A DNA stretch of 64,000 nt, from contig NZ_JAMHIW010000016.1 of assembly GCF_023896955.1 (NCBI RefSeq), forward strand, positions 87,167 to 151,166, written 5' to 3'. A program made the position numbers and the translations under genes. Source of the DNA: Micromonospora sp. RHAY321 (lineage in GTDB: Bacteria > Actinomycetota > Actinomycetes > Mycobacteriales > Micromonosporaceae). Under the pieces are notes generated by a model. That model was not told the DNA's origin and made no database searches. It saw nothing but the letters and a program-made list of their open reading frames with translations. Shown piece after piece: positions 37,062-45,777 of this stretch (position 1 is its first letter; every line of letters starts with the position of its first letter).

Positions 37062-38270
37062 ATGTCCGCCGGGATCGTCCTCGGGGTCGGCGGCGGCATC
37101 GCCGCCTACAAGGCCTGTGAGCTGCTGCGGCTCTTCACCGAATCGGGCCACCGGGTTCGTGTCGTGCCGACCGCGTCGGCGCTCCGGTTCGTCGGGGCGC
37201 CGACCTGGGCGGCGCTCTCCGGCCAACCGGTCGCCGACGACGTCTGGTCCGACGTGCACGAGGTGCCGCACGTCCGGCTCGGCCAGCAGGCCGACCTGGT
37301 GGTGGTCGCGCCGACCACCGCCGACCTGCTCGCCAAGGCCGCCCACGGGCTCGCCGACGACCTGCTGACCAACACGCTGCTGACCGCTCGCTGCCCGGTC
37401 GTGCTGGCCCCGGCCATGCACACCGAGATGTGGGAGCACCCCGCCACCGTGGCCAACGTCGCCACGCTGCGCGCCCGGGGTGTCCGGGTCATCGAGCCGG
37501 CCGTCGGCCGGCTCACCGGGGTCGACACCGGCAAGGGCCGGCTGCCCGACCCGGCGGAGATCTTCGCGGTCGCCCGTCGGGTCCTCACCCGGGGCGGGCA
37601 CGCCCCCGCCGACCTGGCCGGCCGGCGGGTGGTGGTCACCGCGGGTGGCACCCGCGAGCCGTTGGACCCGGTGCGCTTCCTGGGCAACCGGTCCTCCGGC
37701 AAGCAGGGTTACGCCTTCGCCCGGGCGGCGGTCGCCCGGGGCGCCCGGGTCACCCTCATCTCCGCCAACGTCTCCCTCGCCGACCCCGCCGGTGTCGACC
37801 TGATCCGGGTGGGCACCACGGCCGAGTTGCGGGAGGCCACGCTGAAGGCCGCCGTCGAGGCCGACGCGGTGGTGATGGCGGCCGCTCCGGCCGATTTCCG
37901 GCCGGCGACGTACGCGCCTGGCAAAATCAAGAAGTCGGACGATGGCGTCGCACCCGCCATAGAGCTCGTCACCAACCCGGACATCGCGGCGGAGCTCGGC
38001 CAGCGCAAGCGGGCGGAGCAGCTGCTGGTGGTGTTCGCCGCCGAGACCGGCGAGGCCGAGGCCAACGGTCGGGCGAAACTCGCCCGGAAGCGGGCCGACC
38101 TGATCGTGGTCAACGAGGTCGGTCAGGACAAGGTCTTCGGCGCCGACACCAACACGGTGACGGTCATCGGCGCGGACGGCTCGGTCAGCCGACTGCCGGA
38201 GCAGGCCAAGGAGGACGTGGCCGACACCGTGTGGGATCTCGTCGTGGCGCGGCTGCCCGGCCGCTCCTGA
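37062..38270 (+). CDS. coaBC: phosphopantothenoylcysteine decarboxylase/phosphopantothenate-cysteine ligase
   Basis: This 402-residue bifunctional coenzyme A enzyme has an N-terminal flavin decarboxylase half (GVGGGIAAYKACELLR; catalytic His in VPHVRLGQQ; NTLLTARCPVVLAPAMHTEMW, split between the Cys and the PAMH motif). The C-terminal CTP-dependent ligase half begins near residue 187 (VVVTAGGTREPLDPVRFL, NRSSGKQG, AAAPADFRP, KIKK). Both halves look intact. Confidence 0.95.
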   Translation: MSAGIVLGVGGGIAAYKACELLRLFTESGHRVRVVPTASALRFVGAPTWAALSGQPVADDVWSDVHEVPHVRLGQQADLVVVAPTTADLLAKAAHGLADDLLTNTLLTARCPVVLAPAMHTEMWEHPATVANVATLRARGVRVIEPAVGRLTGVDTGKGRLPDPAEIFAVARRVLTRGGHAPADLAGRRVVVTAGGTREPLDPVRFLGNRSSGKQGYAFARAAVARGARVTLISANVSLADPAGVDLIRVGTTAELREATLKAAVEADAVVMAAAPADFRPATYAPGKIKKSDDGVAPAIELVTNPDIAAELGQRKRAEQLLVVFAAETGEAEANGRAKLARKRADLIVVNEVGQDKVFGADTNTVTVIGADGSVSRLPEQAKEDVADTVWDLVVARLPGRS

Positions 38271-38319
38271 CGGGTGGAACAGCGCACGACCGACGGGGAA
38301 CATCCGCCGCAGTGGTGAT

Positions 38320-38325
38320 TAGACT
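38320..38325 (+). promoter_or_regulatory. -10 hexamer upstream of metK
   Basis: TAGACT lies 33 bases before the metK GTG. The spacing to GGAACA (38297-38302) is 17 bases, but this is not a good -35. The 88-base gap shows no SAM riboswitch. Confidence 0.45.
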
Positions 38326-38358
38326 GCCGCGGAACGACTTCACACGCTTAGGAGTGCC

Positions 38359-39552
38359 GTGACACGCCGCCTCTTCACGTCCGAATCGGTCACGGAAGGC
38401 CACCCGGACAAGATCGCCGACCAGATCAGCGATGGCATCCTCGACGCCCTGCTCACCGAGGATCCGCACAGCCGAGTGGCGGTGGAAACCATGATCACCA
38501 CCGGTCAGGTGCACATCGCGGGTGAGGTGACCACCAAGGCCTACGCCGACATCCCGACCATCGTGCGCCGCACCATCCTCGACATCGGGTACGACTCCTC
38601 GAAGAAGGGTTTCGACGGAGCCTCCTGCGGGGTCAGCGTCTCCATTGGTGCGCAGTCCGAGGACATCGCGCAGGGTGTGGACAACGCCTTCGAACTGCGT
38701 ACCGGGGCGTCGGAGAGCGCGCTGGACGCGCAGGGCGCCGGCGACCAGGGCATGATGTTCGGGTTCGCCTGCTCGGAGACCCCCGAGCTGATGCCGCTGC
38801 CGATCGCGCTGGCGCACCGGCTGGCCCGCCGGCTGGCCGCGGTGCGCAAGGACGGCACCATCCCGTACCTGCGCCCGGACGGCAAGACCCAGGTGACCAT
38901 CGAGTACGAGGGGCTGCGCCCGGTCCGGCTGAACACGGTGGTCGTGTCCAGCCAGCACGCCGCGGACATCTCCCTGGAATCGCTGCTCACCCCGGACGTG
39001 CGCGACCACGTCATCGCCCCCGAGCTGGAGAGCCTCGGCCTGGACACCGACGGCTACCGGCTGCTGGTCAACCCGACCGGCCGCTTCGAGATCGGCGGGC
39101 CGATGGGTGACGCCGGGCTGACCGGCCGCAAGATCATTGTCGACACCTACGGCGGGTACGCCCGGCACGGTGGCGGCGCCTTCTCCGGCAAGGACCCGTC
39201 CAAGGTGGACCGCTCGGCGGCGTACGCGATGCGCTGGGTGGCCAAGAACGTCGTCGCCGCCGGCCTGGCCGAGCGGTGCGAGGCGCAGGTCGCGTACGCC
39301 ATCGGCAAGGCGCACCCGGTGAGCCTCTTCATTGAGACGTTCGGCACCGAGACCGTGCCGGTCGCCTCGATCGAGAAGGCCGTCACCGAGGTGTTCGACC
39401 TGCGCCCGGCCGCGATCATCCGGGACCTCAACCTGCTCCGCCCGATCTACCAGCAGACCGCCGCGTACGGCCACTTCGGCCGCGAGCTGCCGGATCTGAC
39501 CTGGGAGAGCACCGACCGGGCCGCCGACCTCAAGTCGGCCGCGGGAGCCTGA
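38359..39552 (+). CDS. metK: S-adenosylmethionine synthetase
   Basis: This 397-residue enzyme makes SAM from methionine and ATP. TSESVTEGHPDKIADQISD carries the catalytic His and Asp. GAGDQGMMFGFA, PDGKTQVTIEY and GGGAFSGKDPSKVDRS are the other family motifs. GTG 38359 is preceded by AGGAG. The SAM formed could serve the methyltransferases in the window. Confidence 0.97.
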   Translation: MTRRLFTSESVTEGHPDKIADQISDGILDALLTEDPHSRVAVETMITTGQVHIAGEVTTKAYADIPTIVRRTILDIGYDSSKKGFDGASCGVSVSIGAQSEDIAQGVDNAFELRTGASESALDAQGAGDQGMMFGFACSETPELMPLPIALAHRLARRLAAVRKDGTIPYLRPDGKTQVTIEYEGLRPVRLNTVVVSSQHAADISLESLLTPDVRDHVIAPELESLGLDTDGYRLLVNPTGRFEIGGPMGDAGLTGRKIIVDTYGGYARHGGGAFSGKDPSKVDRSAAYAMRWVAKNVVAAGLAERCEAQVAYAIGKAHPVSLFIETFGTETVPVASIEKAVTEVFDLRPAAIIRDLNLLRPIYQQTAAYGHFGRELPDLTWESTDRAADLKSAAGA

Positions 39553-39611
39553 CCGCCACCAGGCGCAGCGACCGGCGACCCGCGGATGGGTCGCCGGTCG
39601 CGCGCGTCTGC

Positions 39612-41633
39612 GTGGACGTCGGACTGGCGCACCTGGACCGGCCGTTCGACTACCTGGTGCCAGCCGAGCTGGACGACGTGGCGGTGCCCGGCACCCGGGT
39701 GAAGGTGCGTTTCGCCGGGCAGCTCGTCGACGGCTGGCTGCTGGCCCGCGCCGACGACTCCGGGCACACCGGCCGGCTCGCCTACCTGGAGAAGGTGGTC
39801 TCGCCGGAGCCCGTGCTGGCGCCCGAGATCGCCCGGCTGGCCCGGGCGGTCGCCGACCGGTACGCGGGCAGCCTCGCCGACGTCCTCCGGCTCGCCGTGC
39901 CACCCCGGCACGCCCGGGTGGAGAAGGAGCCCCGCGGCGGCCCGTCCACACCACCGGCCCCCGCCGACGACGCCCCCGACCCGACCGCGACCTCCGACCC
40001 CGCGACCGCCCCGCCCGCGCCCGTGCAGCCCGAGTCAGACCCGGAGCCCGCCGGACTCGGCGGGGGAGCGTCCGGCGGGGCGGTCGACCCGCGTGGGTGG
40101 CGGGACTACCCGACCGGGCCGGCCCTGCTTCGCGCCCTCACCGACGGCCGGGCACCCCGCGCGGTCTGGTCGGCGCTGCCGGGCGAAGACTGGGCCGCCC
40201 GCTACGCCGACGCCGTGGCCGCCACCGTCGCCGGGGGGCGCGGCGCGGTGGTCGTGGTGGCCGACGCCCGCGACCTCGATCGACTGGACGCCGCGCTCAC
40301 CGCCGTGCTGGGCCCGGGGCGGCACGTCAGCCTCACCGCCGCGCTCGGCCCGGCCCGCCGCTACCGGGCGTTCCTGGCCGCCCGGCGCGGGGAGGTGCCG
40401 GTGGTGATCGGTACCCGGGCGGCGATGTTCGCCCCGGTGGACCGGCTCGGCCTGGTCGCCGTCTGGGACGACGGCGACGACCTGCACTCCGAGCCCCGGG
40501 CGCCCTATCCACACGCGCGCGACGTGCTGCTCACCCGCGCCCAGCTCGCCGAGGCCGGCGCGCTGGTCGGCGGGTACGCCCGCACGGCCGAGGCGCAGCT
40601 GCTGCTGGAGACCGGCTGGGCGCGGGAGGTGGTGGCGGACCGGGCGACCGTGCGGGCGCGTATCCCGGCCATCGCGCCGACCGGCGACGACCCCCAGCTG
40701 GCGCGCGATCCCGGTGCGGCCACCGCCCGGCTGCCCAGTCTGGCCTGGACGGCCGCCCGCGACGCCCTCCGGGCGGACCTGCCGGTGCTGGTGCAGGTTC
40801 CCCGGCGCGGCTACCTGCCCTCCATCTCCTGCGCGGACTGCCGCACCCCGGCCCGTTGCGCGCACTGCGCCGGTCCGCTCGCGCTGCCGTCTGCCGGCGG
40901 CACCCCGGCCTGCCGCTGGTGCGCGCGCGTGGCCGCCGCGTACGCCTGCCCGGAGTGCGGTGGGCGGCGGCTGCGGGCCGCGGTGACCGGCGCCCGGCGT
41001 ACCGCCGAGGAGCTGGGCCGGGCGTTTCCCGGCGTGCCGGTGCGGACCTCGGGGCGGGAGGAGGTCCTGACCGACGTGCCCGGTGGGGCGGCCCTGGTGG
41101 TCGCCACCCCGGGCGCCGAGCCCGTCGCGGAGGGCGGCTACGGCGCGGTGCTGCTGCTCGACTCGTGGGCCCTGCTGACCCGCGCCGACCTGCGTGCCGG
41201 GGAGGAGGCGCTGCGCCGCTGGCTGGCGGCCGCGGCACTGGCCCGACCCGCCCCCGCCGGTCGGGTGGTGGTGGTCGCCGACGGCGCGCTCGCCCCGGTG
41301 CAGGCCCTGCTGCGCTGGGACGCCGGCTGGTTCGCCGGTCGGGAGCTGGCCGAGCGCCGCGAGCTGGGCTTCCCACCGGCGGTGCGGATGGCCAGCGTCA
41401 CAGGCCCGGCCGAGGCGGTGGCCGACCTGCTCGCCGCGGCCCGGCTGCCCGACGACGCCGAGGTGCTCGGGCCGGTGCCGGCCGAGGAGGGCCGGGAGCG
41501 GATGCTGGTGCGGGTGCCCCGGGCCCGGGCCGCCGCGCTGGCGGAGGCGCTGCACTCGGCGGCCGGGGTGCGCGCCGCCCGCAAGGCCGCCGACCCGGTC
41601 CGCCTCCAGGTCGATCCGCTGAGCATGTTCTGA
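39612..41633 (+). CDS. priA: primosomal protein PriA homologue lacking helicase motifs
   Basis: This protein of about 673 residues keeps the PriA DNA-binding N-terminus (HLDRPFDYLVP) and the zinc-binding cluster CADCRTPARCAHC...CRWCARVAAAYACPECGG. Walker A is absent: the helicase core reads WSALPGEDWAARY where GVTGSGKT is expected. The DEAH box is replaced by VWDDGDDLH. Actinobacterial PriA proteins are generally of this ATPase-dead type and may only recruit replisome parts. A Pro/Ala-rich insert spans about 102-158. The GTG at 39612 may truncate the first strand, since in-frame upstream codons (PVARVCVDVGL) look PriA-like without an ordinary start codon. Confidence 0.85.
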   Translation: MDVGLAHLDRPFDYLVPAELDDVAVPGTRVKVRFAGQLVDGWLLARADDSGHTGRLAYLEKVVSPEPVLAPEIARLARAVADRYAGSLADVLRLAVPPRHARVEKEPRGGPSTPPAPADDAPDPTATSDPATAPPAPVQPESDPEPAGLGGGASGGAVDPRGWRDYPTGPALLRALTDGRAPRAVWSALPGEDWAARYADAVAATVAGGRGAVVVVADARDLDRLDAALTAVLGPGRHVSLTAALGPARRYRAFLAARRGEVPVVIGTRAAMFAPVDRLGLVAVWDDGDDLHSEPRAPYPHARDVLLTRAQLAEAGALVGGYARTAEAQLLLETGWAREVVADRATVRARIPAIAPTGDDPQLARDPGAATARLPSLAWTAARDALRADLPVLVQVPRRGYLPSISCADCRTPARCAHCAGPLALPSAGGTPACRWCARVAAAYACPECGGRRLRAAVTGARRTAEELGRAFPGVPVRTSGREEVLTDVPGGAALVVATPGAEPVAEGGYGAVLLLDSWALLTRADLRAGEEALRRWLAAAALARPAPAGRVVVVADGALAPVQALLRWDAGWFAGRELAERRELGFPPAVRMASVTGPAEAVADLLAAARLPDDAEVLGPVPAEEGRERMLVRVPRARAAALAEALHSAAGVRAARKAADPVRLQVDPLSMF

Positions 41634-41713
41634 CCGTTTCGGCACGTGCCGGACCTGGTCCGGGCTGGTGGTCCTCGCACACCGCGTCCGGCAAAGCGGT
41701 GGCGCCGGGGTGG

Positions 41714-41719
41714 TAGCAT
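41714..41719 (+). promoter_or_regulatory. -10-like hexamer before the kinase/ParB-like gene
   Basis: TAGCAT lies eight bases before ATG 41728, which is in frame with the downstream gene. It may start an mRNA with a 140-base leader to GTG 41869, or a leaderless mRNA for a longer protein. The gap 41634-41868 contains nothing else I recognise. Confidence 0.4.
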
Positions 41720-41868
41720 CGCCCGTCATGCCCAGGCGTACGACGGCTCCAGGTCGAGGTGGGGGCGTCAGACGCGCCGAGCTGGAGCCGTCGCAGGATG
41801 GCGGGAATGCGTCGGTCGGACGCGATGTCGATGATGTCAGTGAGCCGGTGATCAGGGGTGGACCAGTC

Positions 41869-42852
41869 GTGACCGTTGGACAATCGATCGTCTTCAACGG
41901 CGACCTCGGCAGCGGCAAGAGCACCGTGTCGGTCGAGATCGCCAAGCGTCTCGGAATGCGCCGGGTCAGTGTGGGTGACCTCTACCGGGAGATGGCGCAG
42001 CAGCGGCAGATGACCGCCCTGCAGCTCAACCTGCACGCCGAGCTGGACCAGGCCGTCGACGGCTACGTCGACCAGCTTCAGCGGGACATCGCCGCCTCCG
42101 GCGAGCGCCTCGTCATGGACTCCCGGCTGGCCTGGCACTTCTTCACCGACGCGCTCAAGGTGCACATGATCACCGAGCCGGGTGAGGCGGCCCGCCGCGT
42201 GCTGGCGCGCCCCTCCGGGCCGGCGGAGAGCTACGCCTCGCTGGAGGAGGCCAAGGCCAAGCTGCGCGAGCGCAGCGAGAGCGAGCGCAGCCGCTTCATC
42301 GTGCGGTACGGGGTCGACAAGGCCCGGCTGCGCAACTACGACCTGATCTGTGACACCACCCGCGCCTCCGCCGCCGAGGTGGTCGAGCACATCATCGGCG
42401 CGTACGAGGGGACGCTCGGCGCCGAGGTGCTGCGCGACGGCCCGCCGCTGCTGCTGCTGGACCCGGCCCGGGTCTACCCGACCGAGGACATCGCCACCCT
42501 GCGCGGGCTGTGGGACACCGAGTTCGTCGGCGACGTGGCCGAGGCCGGCGACGAGGGCCTGGAGCCCCTGAAGATCGGGTTCACCGGCGAGTACTTCTTC
42601 GTCGTCGACGGTCACCGCCGGCTCAGCGCCGCCCTGCAGAACGGCTTCTCCCTGGTGCCCGCCCAGCTCGTCGCCGAGGTCGACGAGCCGGTGGTGGGCG
42701 GGACGAGCGCGATCGACTACTTCGCCGCGCAGGTGCGCCCCGGCCTGGTCTACGACTGGGAGGCGGCCCACAAGATCCAGCTGCCGCTGCCGGAACCCGC
42801 GCTGCTCGGCGGCGACGCGGTCCTCGCCGGGGACCCGGGCGCCAGCGCCTGA
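41869..42852 (+). CDS. cytidylate-kinase-like P-loop protein fused to a ParB-like domain
   Basis: The first half (about residues 1-190) is a small nucleotide-kinase-type P-loop domain: IVFNGDLGSGKSTVS with K17-S18, RRVSVGDLYREMA, and a lid-like Arg/Glu helix KAKLRERSESERSRF. The second half (about 195-327) contains VVDGHRRLSAALQNG (D247-G-H249-R-R251), the pattern of the ParB/Srx fold where it binds or hydrolyses nucleotide. I do not know the reaction. GTG 41869 follows AGGGGTGG. ATG 41728 would add a disordered 47-residue extension. The pairing suggests a kinase acting on a nucleotide or protein, controlled by a CTPase-like module. Confidence 0.7.
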   Translation: MTVGQSIVFNGDLGSGKSTVSVEIAKRLGMRRVSVGDLYREMAQQRQMTALQLNLHAELDQAVDGYVDQLQRDIAASGERLVMDSRLAWHFFTDALKVHMITEPGEAARRVLARPSGPAESYASLEEAKAKLRERSESERSRFIVRYGVDKARLRNYDLICDTTRASAAEVVEHIIGAYEGTLGAEVLRDGPPLLLLDPARVYPTEDIATLRGLWDTEFVGDVAEAGDEGLEPLKIGFTGEYFFVVDGHRRLSAALQNGFSLVPAQLVAEVDEPVVGGTSAIDYFAAQVRPGLVYDWEAAHKIQLPLPEPALLGGDAVLAGDPGASA

Positions 42853-42973
42853 CCCGCCGCCCGAGCCGCCCCCAGCGGGTGGGTCGCGCGTCGTCTCCCC
42901 GTCCACGGGGATGCCGGGCGTCGACGTCGTGAGGATGATGGAGCCTCCGACGCATCGACGGGGGAGGCCGGCC

Positions 42974-44242
42974 ATGGACGCTGCCGAGGCGCTCACACTG
43001 CTCATGTCGCCGCAGGGGCGGATCGACCCGTACTCGACGTACGAGCGGCTGCGCGCGCACGGACCGGTGGTGGAGGCGCTGCCGGGCCTGTACGTGGTGA
43101 CCGGCTACCCGGAGGCCGACGAGCTGCTCCGCGACCCCCGGCTCGGGGTGCTGGACGACGCGCTGCGCGACCAGGTCTGGCCGAACTGGCGGGAGAGCCC
43201 GGCGGTGTCGTCGATCGCCCGGTCCATGCTGCGGACCAACCCGCCCGACCACAGCCGGATGCGCCGGCTCGCCGCCGGCGCGTTCACCCCGCGCCGGATA
43301 GCCGGCATGCGGGACGTGGTGCGCGCCCAGGCCGAGGAGCTGCTCGACGCGATGCGGGACCGGGACCGGGACGGCGCACCGGTCGACGTGCTGGCCGACT
43401 TCGCGTACCCGCTGCCGGTGGCGGTGATCTGCGCGCTGCTCGGCGTACCGGCGGCCGACCGGCCGCTGTTCCGCCGCTGGGCCGGCGACCTGACCGGCGT
43501 GCTGGAGCCGGAGATCACCGCCGAGGAGCTGGCCGTCGCCGACGCCGGCGCCGCCGAGCTGCGCGCGTACTTCGCCGAGCTGGTCGCCGCGCGCCGCCGT
43601 ACGCCGGCCGACGACCTCACCACGGCGCTGGTCCAGGTGCACGACACCGACGGTGAACGGCTCACCGGCGACGAGCTGCTGGCCAACCTGGTGGTGCTGC
43701 TCGTCGCCGGCTTCGAGACCACCACCAACCTGCTCGGCAACGGGCTGGTGGTGCTGCTGGAGCACCCCGAGGCCGCCGCCGCGCTGCGCGCCGATTCGGG
43801 GCTCGCCCCGGCGTACGTCGAGGAGCTGCTGCGCTACGACTCCCCGGTGCAGCTGACCACCCGGACCAGCACCGCGCCGGTGCGCTGCGGCGGGCTCGAC
43901 CTGCCGGCCGGCAGCACGACGCTGCTGCTGCTCGGCGCCGCCAACCGGGACCCGCGCCGCTACCCCGAACCGCAGCGCTTCGACCCGACCCGCGACCAGG
44001 CGCACCCGCTGTCCTTCGGCGCCGGCCCGCACTACTGCCTCGGCGCCGGGCTGGCCCGGCTGGAGGCGCAGCTCGCCTTCCCCATGCTGCTGCGCCGGCT
44101 GCCCGGGCTTGCCCTGGCCGGGGCGCCCCGGCACCGGACCCGGCTGACCCTGCGCGGCTACGAGAGCCTGCCGGTGACGCTGGGCACACCGGCCGTCGCC
44201 GATCGAGGTGCGCCGGCCGGTGCCCACCCGGGGACTCCGTAG
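42974..44242 (+). CDS. cytochrome P450
   Basis: This 422-residue soluble actinobacterial P450 has the I-helix oxygen motif A245-G-F-E-T-T250, the K-helix E284-L-L-R287, and the heme loop FGAGPHYCLGAGLAR with the ligand C355. ATG 42974 follows GGGGGAGG by six bases. No ferredoxin or biosynthetic genes lie next to it, so redox partners must come from elsewhere. The substrate is unknown; CYP107-like biosynthetic P450s show this pattern. Its stop TAG is part of the likely def promoter hexamer. Confidence 0.92.
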   Translation: MDAAEALTLLMSPQGRIDPYSTYERLRAHGPVVEALPGLYVVTGYPEADELLRDPRLGVLDDALRDQVWPNWRESPAVSSIARSMLRTNPPDHSRMRRLAAGAFTPRRIAGMRDVVRAQAEELLDAMRDRDRDGAPVDVLADFAYPLPVAVICALLGVPAADRPLFRRWAGDLTGVLEPEITAEELAVADAGAAELRAYFAELVAARRRTPADDLTTALVQVHDTDGERLTGDELLANLVVLLVAGFETTTNLLGNGLVVLLEHPEAAAALRADSGLAPAYVEELLRYDSPVQLTTRTSTAPVRCGGLDLPAGSTTLLLLGAANRDPRRYPEPQRFDPTRDQAHPLSFGAGPHYCLGAGLARLEAQLAFPMLLRRLPGLALAGAPRHRTRLTLRGYESLPVTLGTPAVADRGAPAGAHPGTP

Positions 44243-44245
44243 ACT
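44240..44245 (+). promoter_or_regulatory. -10 hexamer upstream of def
   Basis: TAGACT includes the stop codon of the P450 gene and lies 42 bases before the def start. No clear -35 is visible. Confidence 0.45.
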
Positions 44246-44287
44246 GGTACGGCACCGCTCGTCCCACCCATGAAGGAGCCCTCCCGC

Positions 44288-44845
44288 GTGACCGTTCAGC
44301 CCATCCGTCTGTTTGGGGATCCGGTGCTGCGTACGCCGGCCGATCCGGTGGTCGACTTCGACGCCGAGCTGCGTAGGCTCGTCGCCGATCTGACCGACAC
44401 GATGCGTGAGCAGAACGGCGCCGGCCTGGCCGCCCCGCAGCTCGGTGTGAGCCTGCGGGTGTTCACCTTCGACGTCGACGACGTGCTCGGGCACCTGATC
44501 AACCCGGTGCTCGAATTTCCCGACGAGGAGGAGCAGGACGGCCCCGAGGGCTGCCTGTCCATCCCCGGGCTCTACTTCGACACCAAGCGCCGGCAGAACG
44601 TCGTCGCCAAGGGCTTCAGCTCGTTCGGCGACCCGGTGCAGATCGTCGGCACCGGTCTGATGGCGCGCTGCGTGCAGCACGAGACCGACCACCTCGACGG
44701 CGTGCTCTTCCTCGACCGGCTTGATCCGGAGGGGCGCAAGGAAGCGATGAAGGCGATCCGCCAGGCCGAGTGGTACGACGCGGCGGCTCCGCCGGTGGTC
44801 AAGCTCAGCCCGCACATCACGGACCCGTTCGGTCTGGGCCGGTGA
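44288..44845 (+). CDS. def: peptide deformylase
   Basis: This 185-residue metallohydrolase removes the formyl group from nascent chains. All three motifs are present: GAGLAAPQLG (45-53), EGCLSIPG with metal ligand C89, and QHETDHLDG with H131, E132 and H135. I prefer GTG 44288, nine bases after AAGGAG, over ATG 44270, which lies before that site. It overlaps or abuts fmt. Confidence 0.94.
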   Translation: MTVQPIRLFGDPVLRTPADPVVDFDAELRRLVADLTDTMREQNGAGLAAPQLGVSLRVFTFDVDDVLGHLINPVLEFPDEEEQDGPEGCLSIPGLYFDTKRRQNVVAKGFSSFGDPVQIVGTGLMARCVQHETDHLDGVLFLDRLDPEGRKEAMKAIRQAEWYDAAAPPVVKLSPHITDPFGLGR

Positions 44846-44850
44846 CCCCG

Positions 44851-45777
44851 ATGCGTGTGGTCTTCGCCGGTACGCCGGCCGTCGCCGTCCCCGCCCTTGC
44901 CGCTGTCGCCGCCTCCCGGCACGAGCTGGTCGCCGTGGTCACCCGGCCCGACGCTCCCGCCGGGCGCGGCCGTGGCCTGTCCCGCTCCCCGGTCGGCGAG
45001 TGGGCCGACGAGCACGGCGTTGAGGTGCTCACCCCGGCCCGCCCCCGTGACCCGGAGTTCCTCGACCGGCTGCGCGAGCTGTCGCCGGACTGCGTGCCGG
45101 TGGTCGCCTACGGCGCGCTGGTGCCGCCGGCCGCGCTGGAGATCCCCCGGTACGGCTGGATCAACCTGCACTTCTCGCTGTTGCCCGCCTGGCGTGGCGC
45201 CGCACCCGTGCAGCACGCGGTGCTGCACGGTGACGAGCTGACCGGGGCCAGCGTCTTCCAGCTGGAGCAGGGCCTCGACACCGGCCCCGTCTTCGGCACC
45301 CTCACCGACGAGATCCGCGCCGGTGACACCTCCGGCGACCTGCTGGAGCGACTCGCCGGGTCCGGCGCAGGGCTGCTCGTGGCGGTGCTCGACGCGATCG
45401 CCGACGGCACGGCCCGGGCCGAGCCGCAGCCGGCCGACGGCGTGTCGCTGGCACCGAAGCTGACCGTGGACGACGCGCGGGTGCGCTGGACCGACCCGGC
45501 CTTCGCGGTCGACCGGCGGATCCGGGCCTGCACTCCGGCGCCGGGCGCGTGGACGACCTTCCGGGGCGAGCGGGTGAAGCTCGGTCCCGTCGTGGCGGCG
45601 GCCGACGGCCCCGACCTGAAGCCGGGGGAGCTGCTGGTGGAGAAGGCCCGGGTGCTGGCCGGCACGTCCACCGTGCCGGTGCGGCTGGGCGAGGTCCGGG
45701 CCGCGGGCAAGCGGGCCATGCCGGCGACCGACTGGGCGCGCGGCGTCCGGGTCAGCACCGGCGAGGACTTCGCGTGA
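44851..45777 (+). CDS. fmt: methionyl-tRNA formyltransferase
   Basis: This 308-residue enzyme formylates Met-tRNA for initiation, in the same unit as def. MRVVFAGTPAVAVPAL is the usual N-terminus. The formyl-transfer site is in INLHFSLLPAWRGAAP with HGD and the later Asp in GLDTGPVF. A C-terminal OB-like tRNA-binding domain follows residue 205. GTG 44842 would overlap the def stop as GTGA and add three residues, so the start is not certain. rsmB overlaps the stop. Confidence 0.94.
   Translation: MRVVFAGTPAVAVPALAAVAASRHELVAVVTRPDAPAGRGRGLSRSPVGEWADEHGVEVLTPARPRDPEFLDRLRELSPDCVPVVAYGALVPPAALEIPRYGWINLHFSLLPAWRGAAPVQHAVLHGDELTGASVFQLEQGLDTGPVFGTLTDEIRAGDTSGDLLERLAGSGAGLLVAVLDAIADGTARAEPQPADGVSLAPKLTVDDARVRWTDPAFAVDRRIRACTPAPGAWTTFRGERVKLGPVVAAADGPDLKPGELLVEKARVLAGTSTVPVRLGEVRAAGKRAMPATDWARGVRVSTGEDFA

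Noticed and set aside
38271..38358. SAM riboswitch before metK
   Set aside because: The gap is 88 bases and shows none of the conserved SAM-I, SAM-II or SAM-IV core sequences, only a -10-like hexamer.
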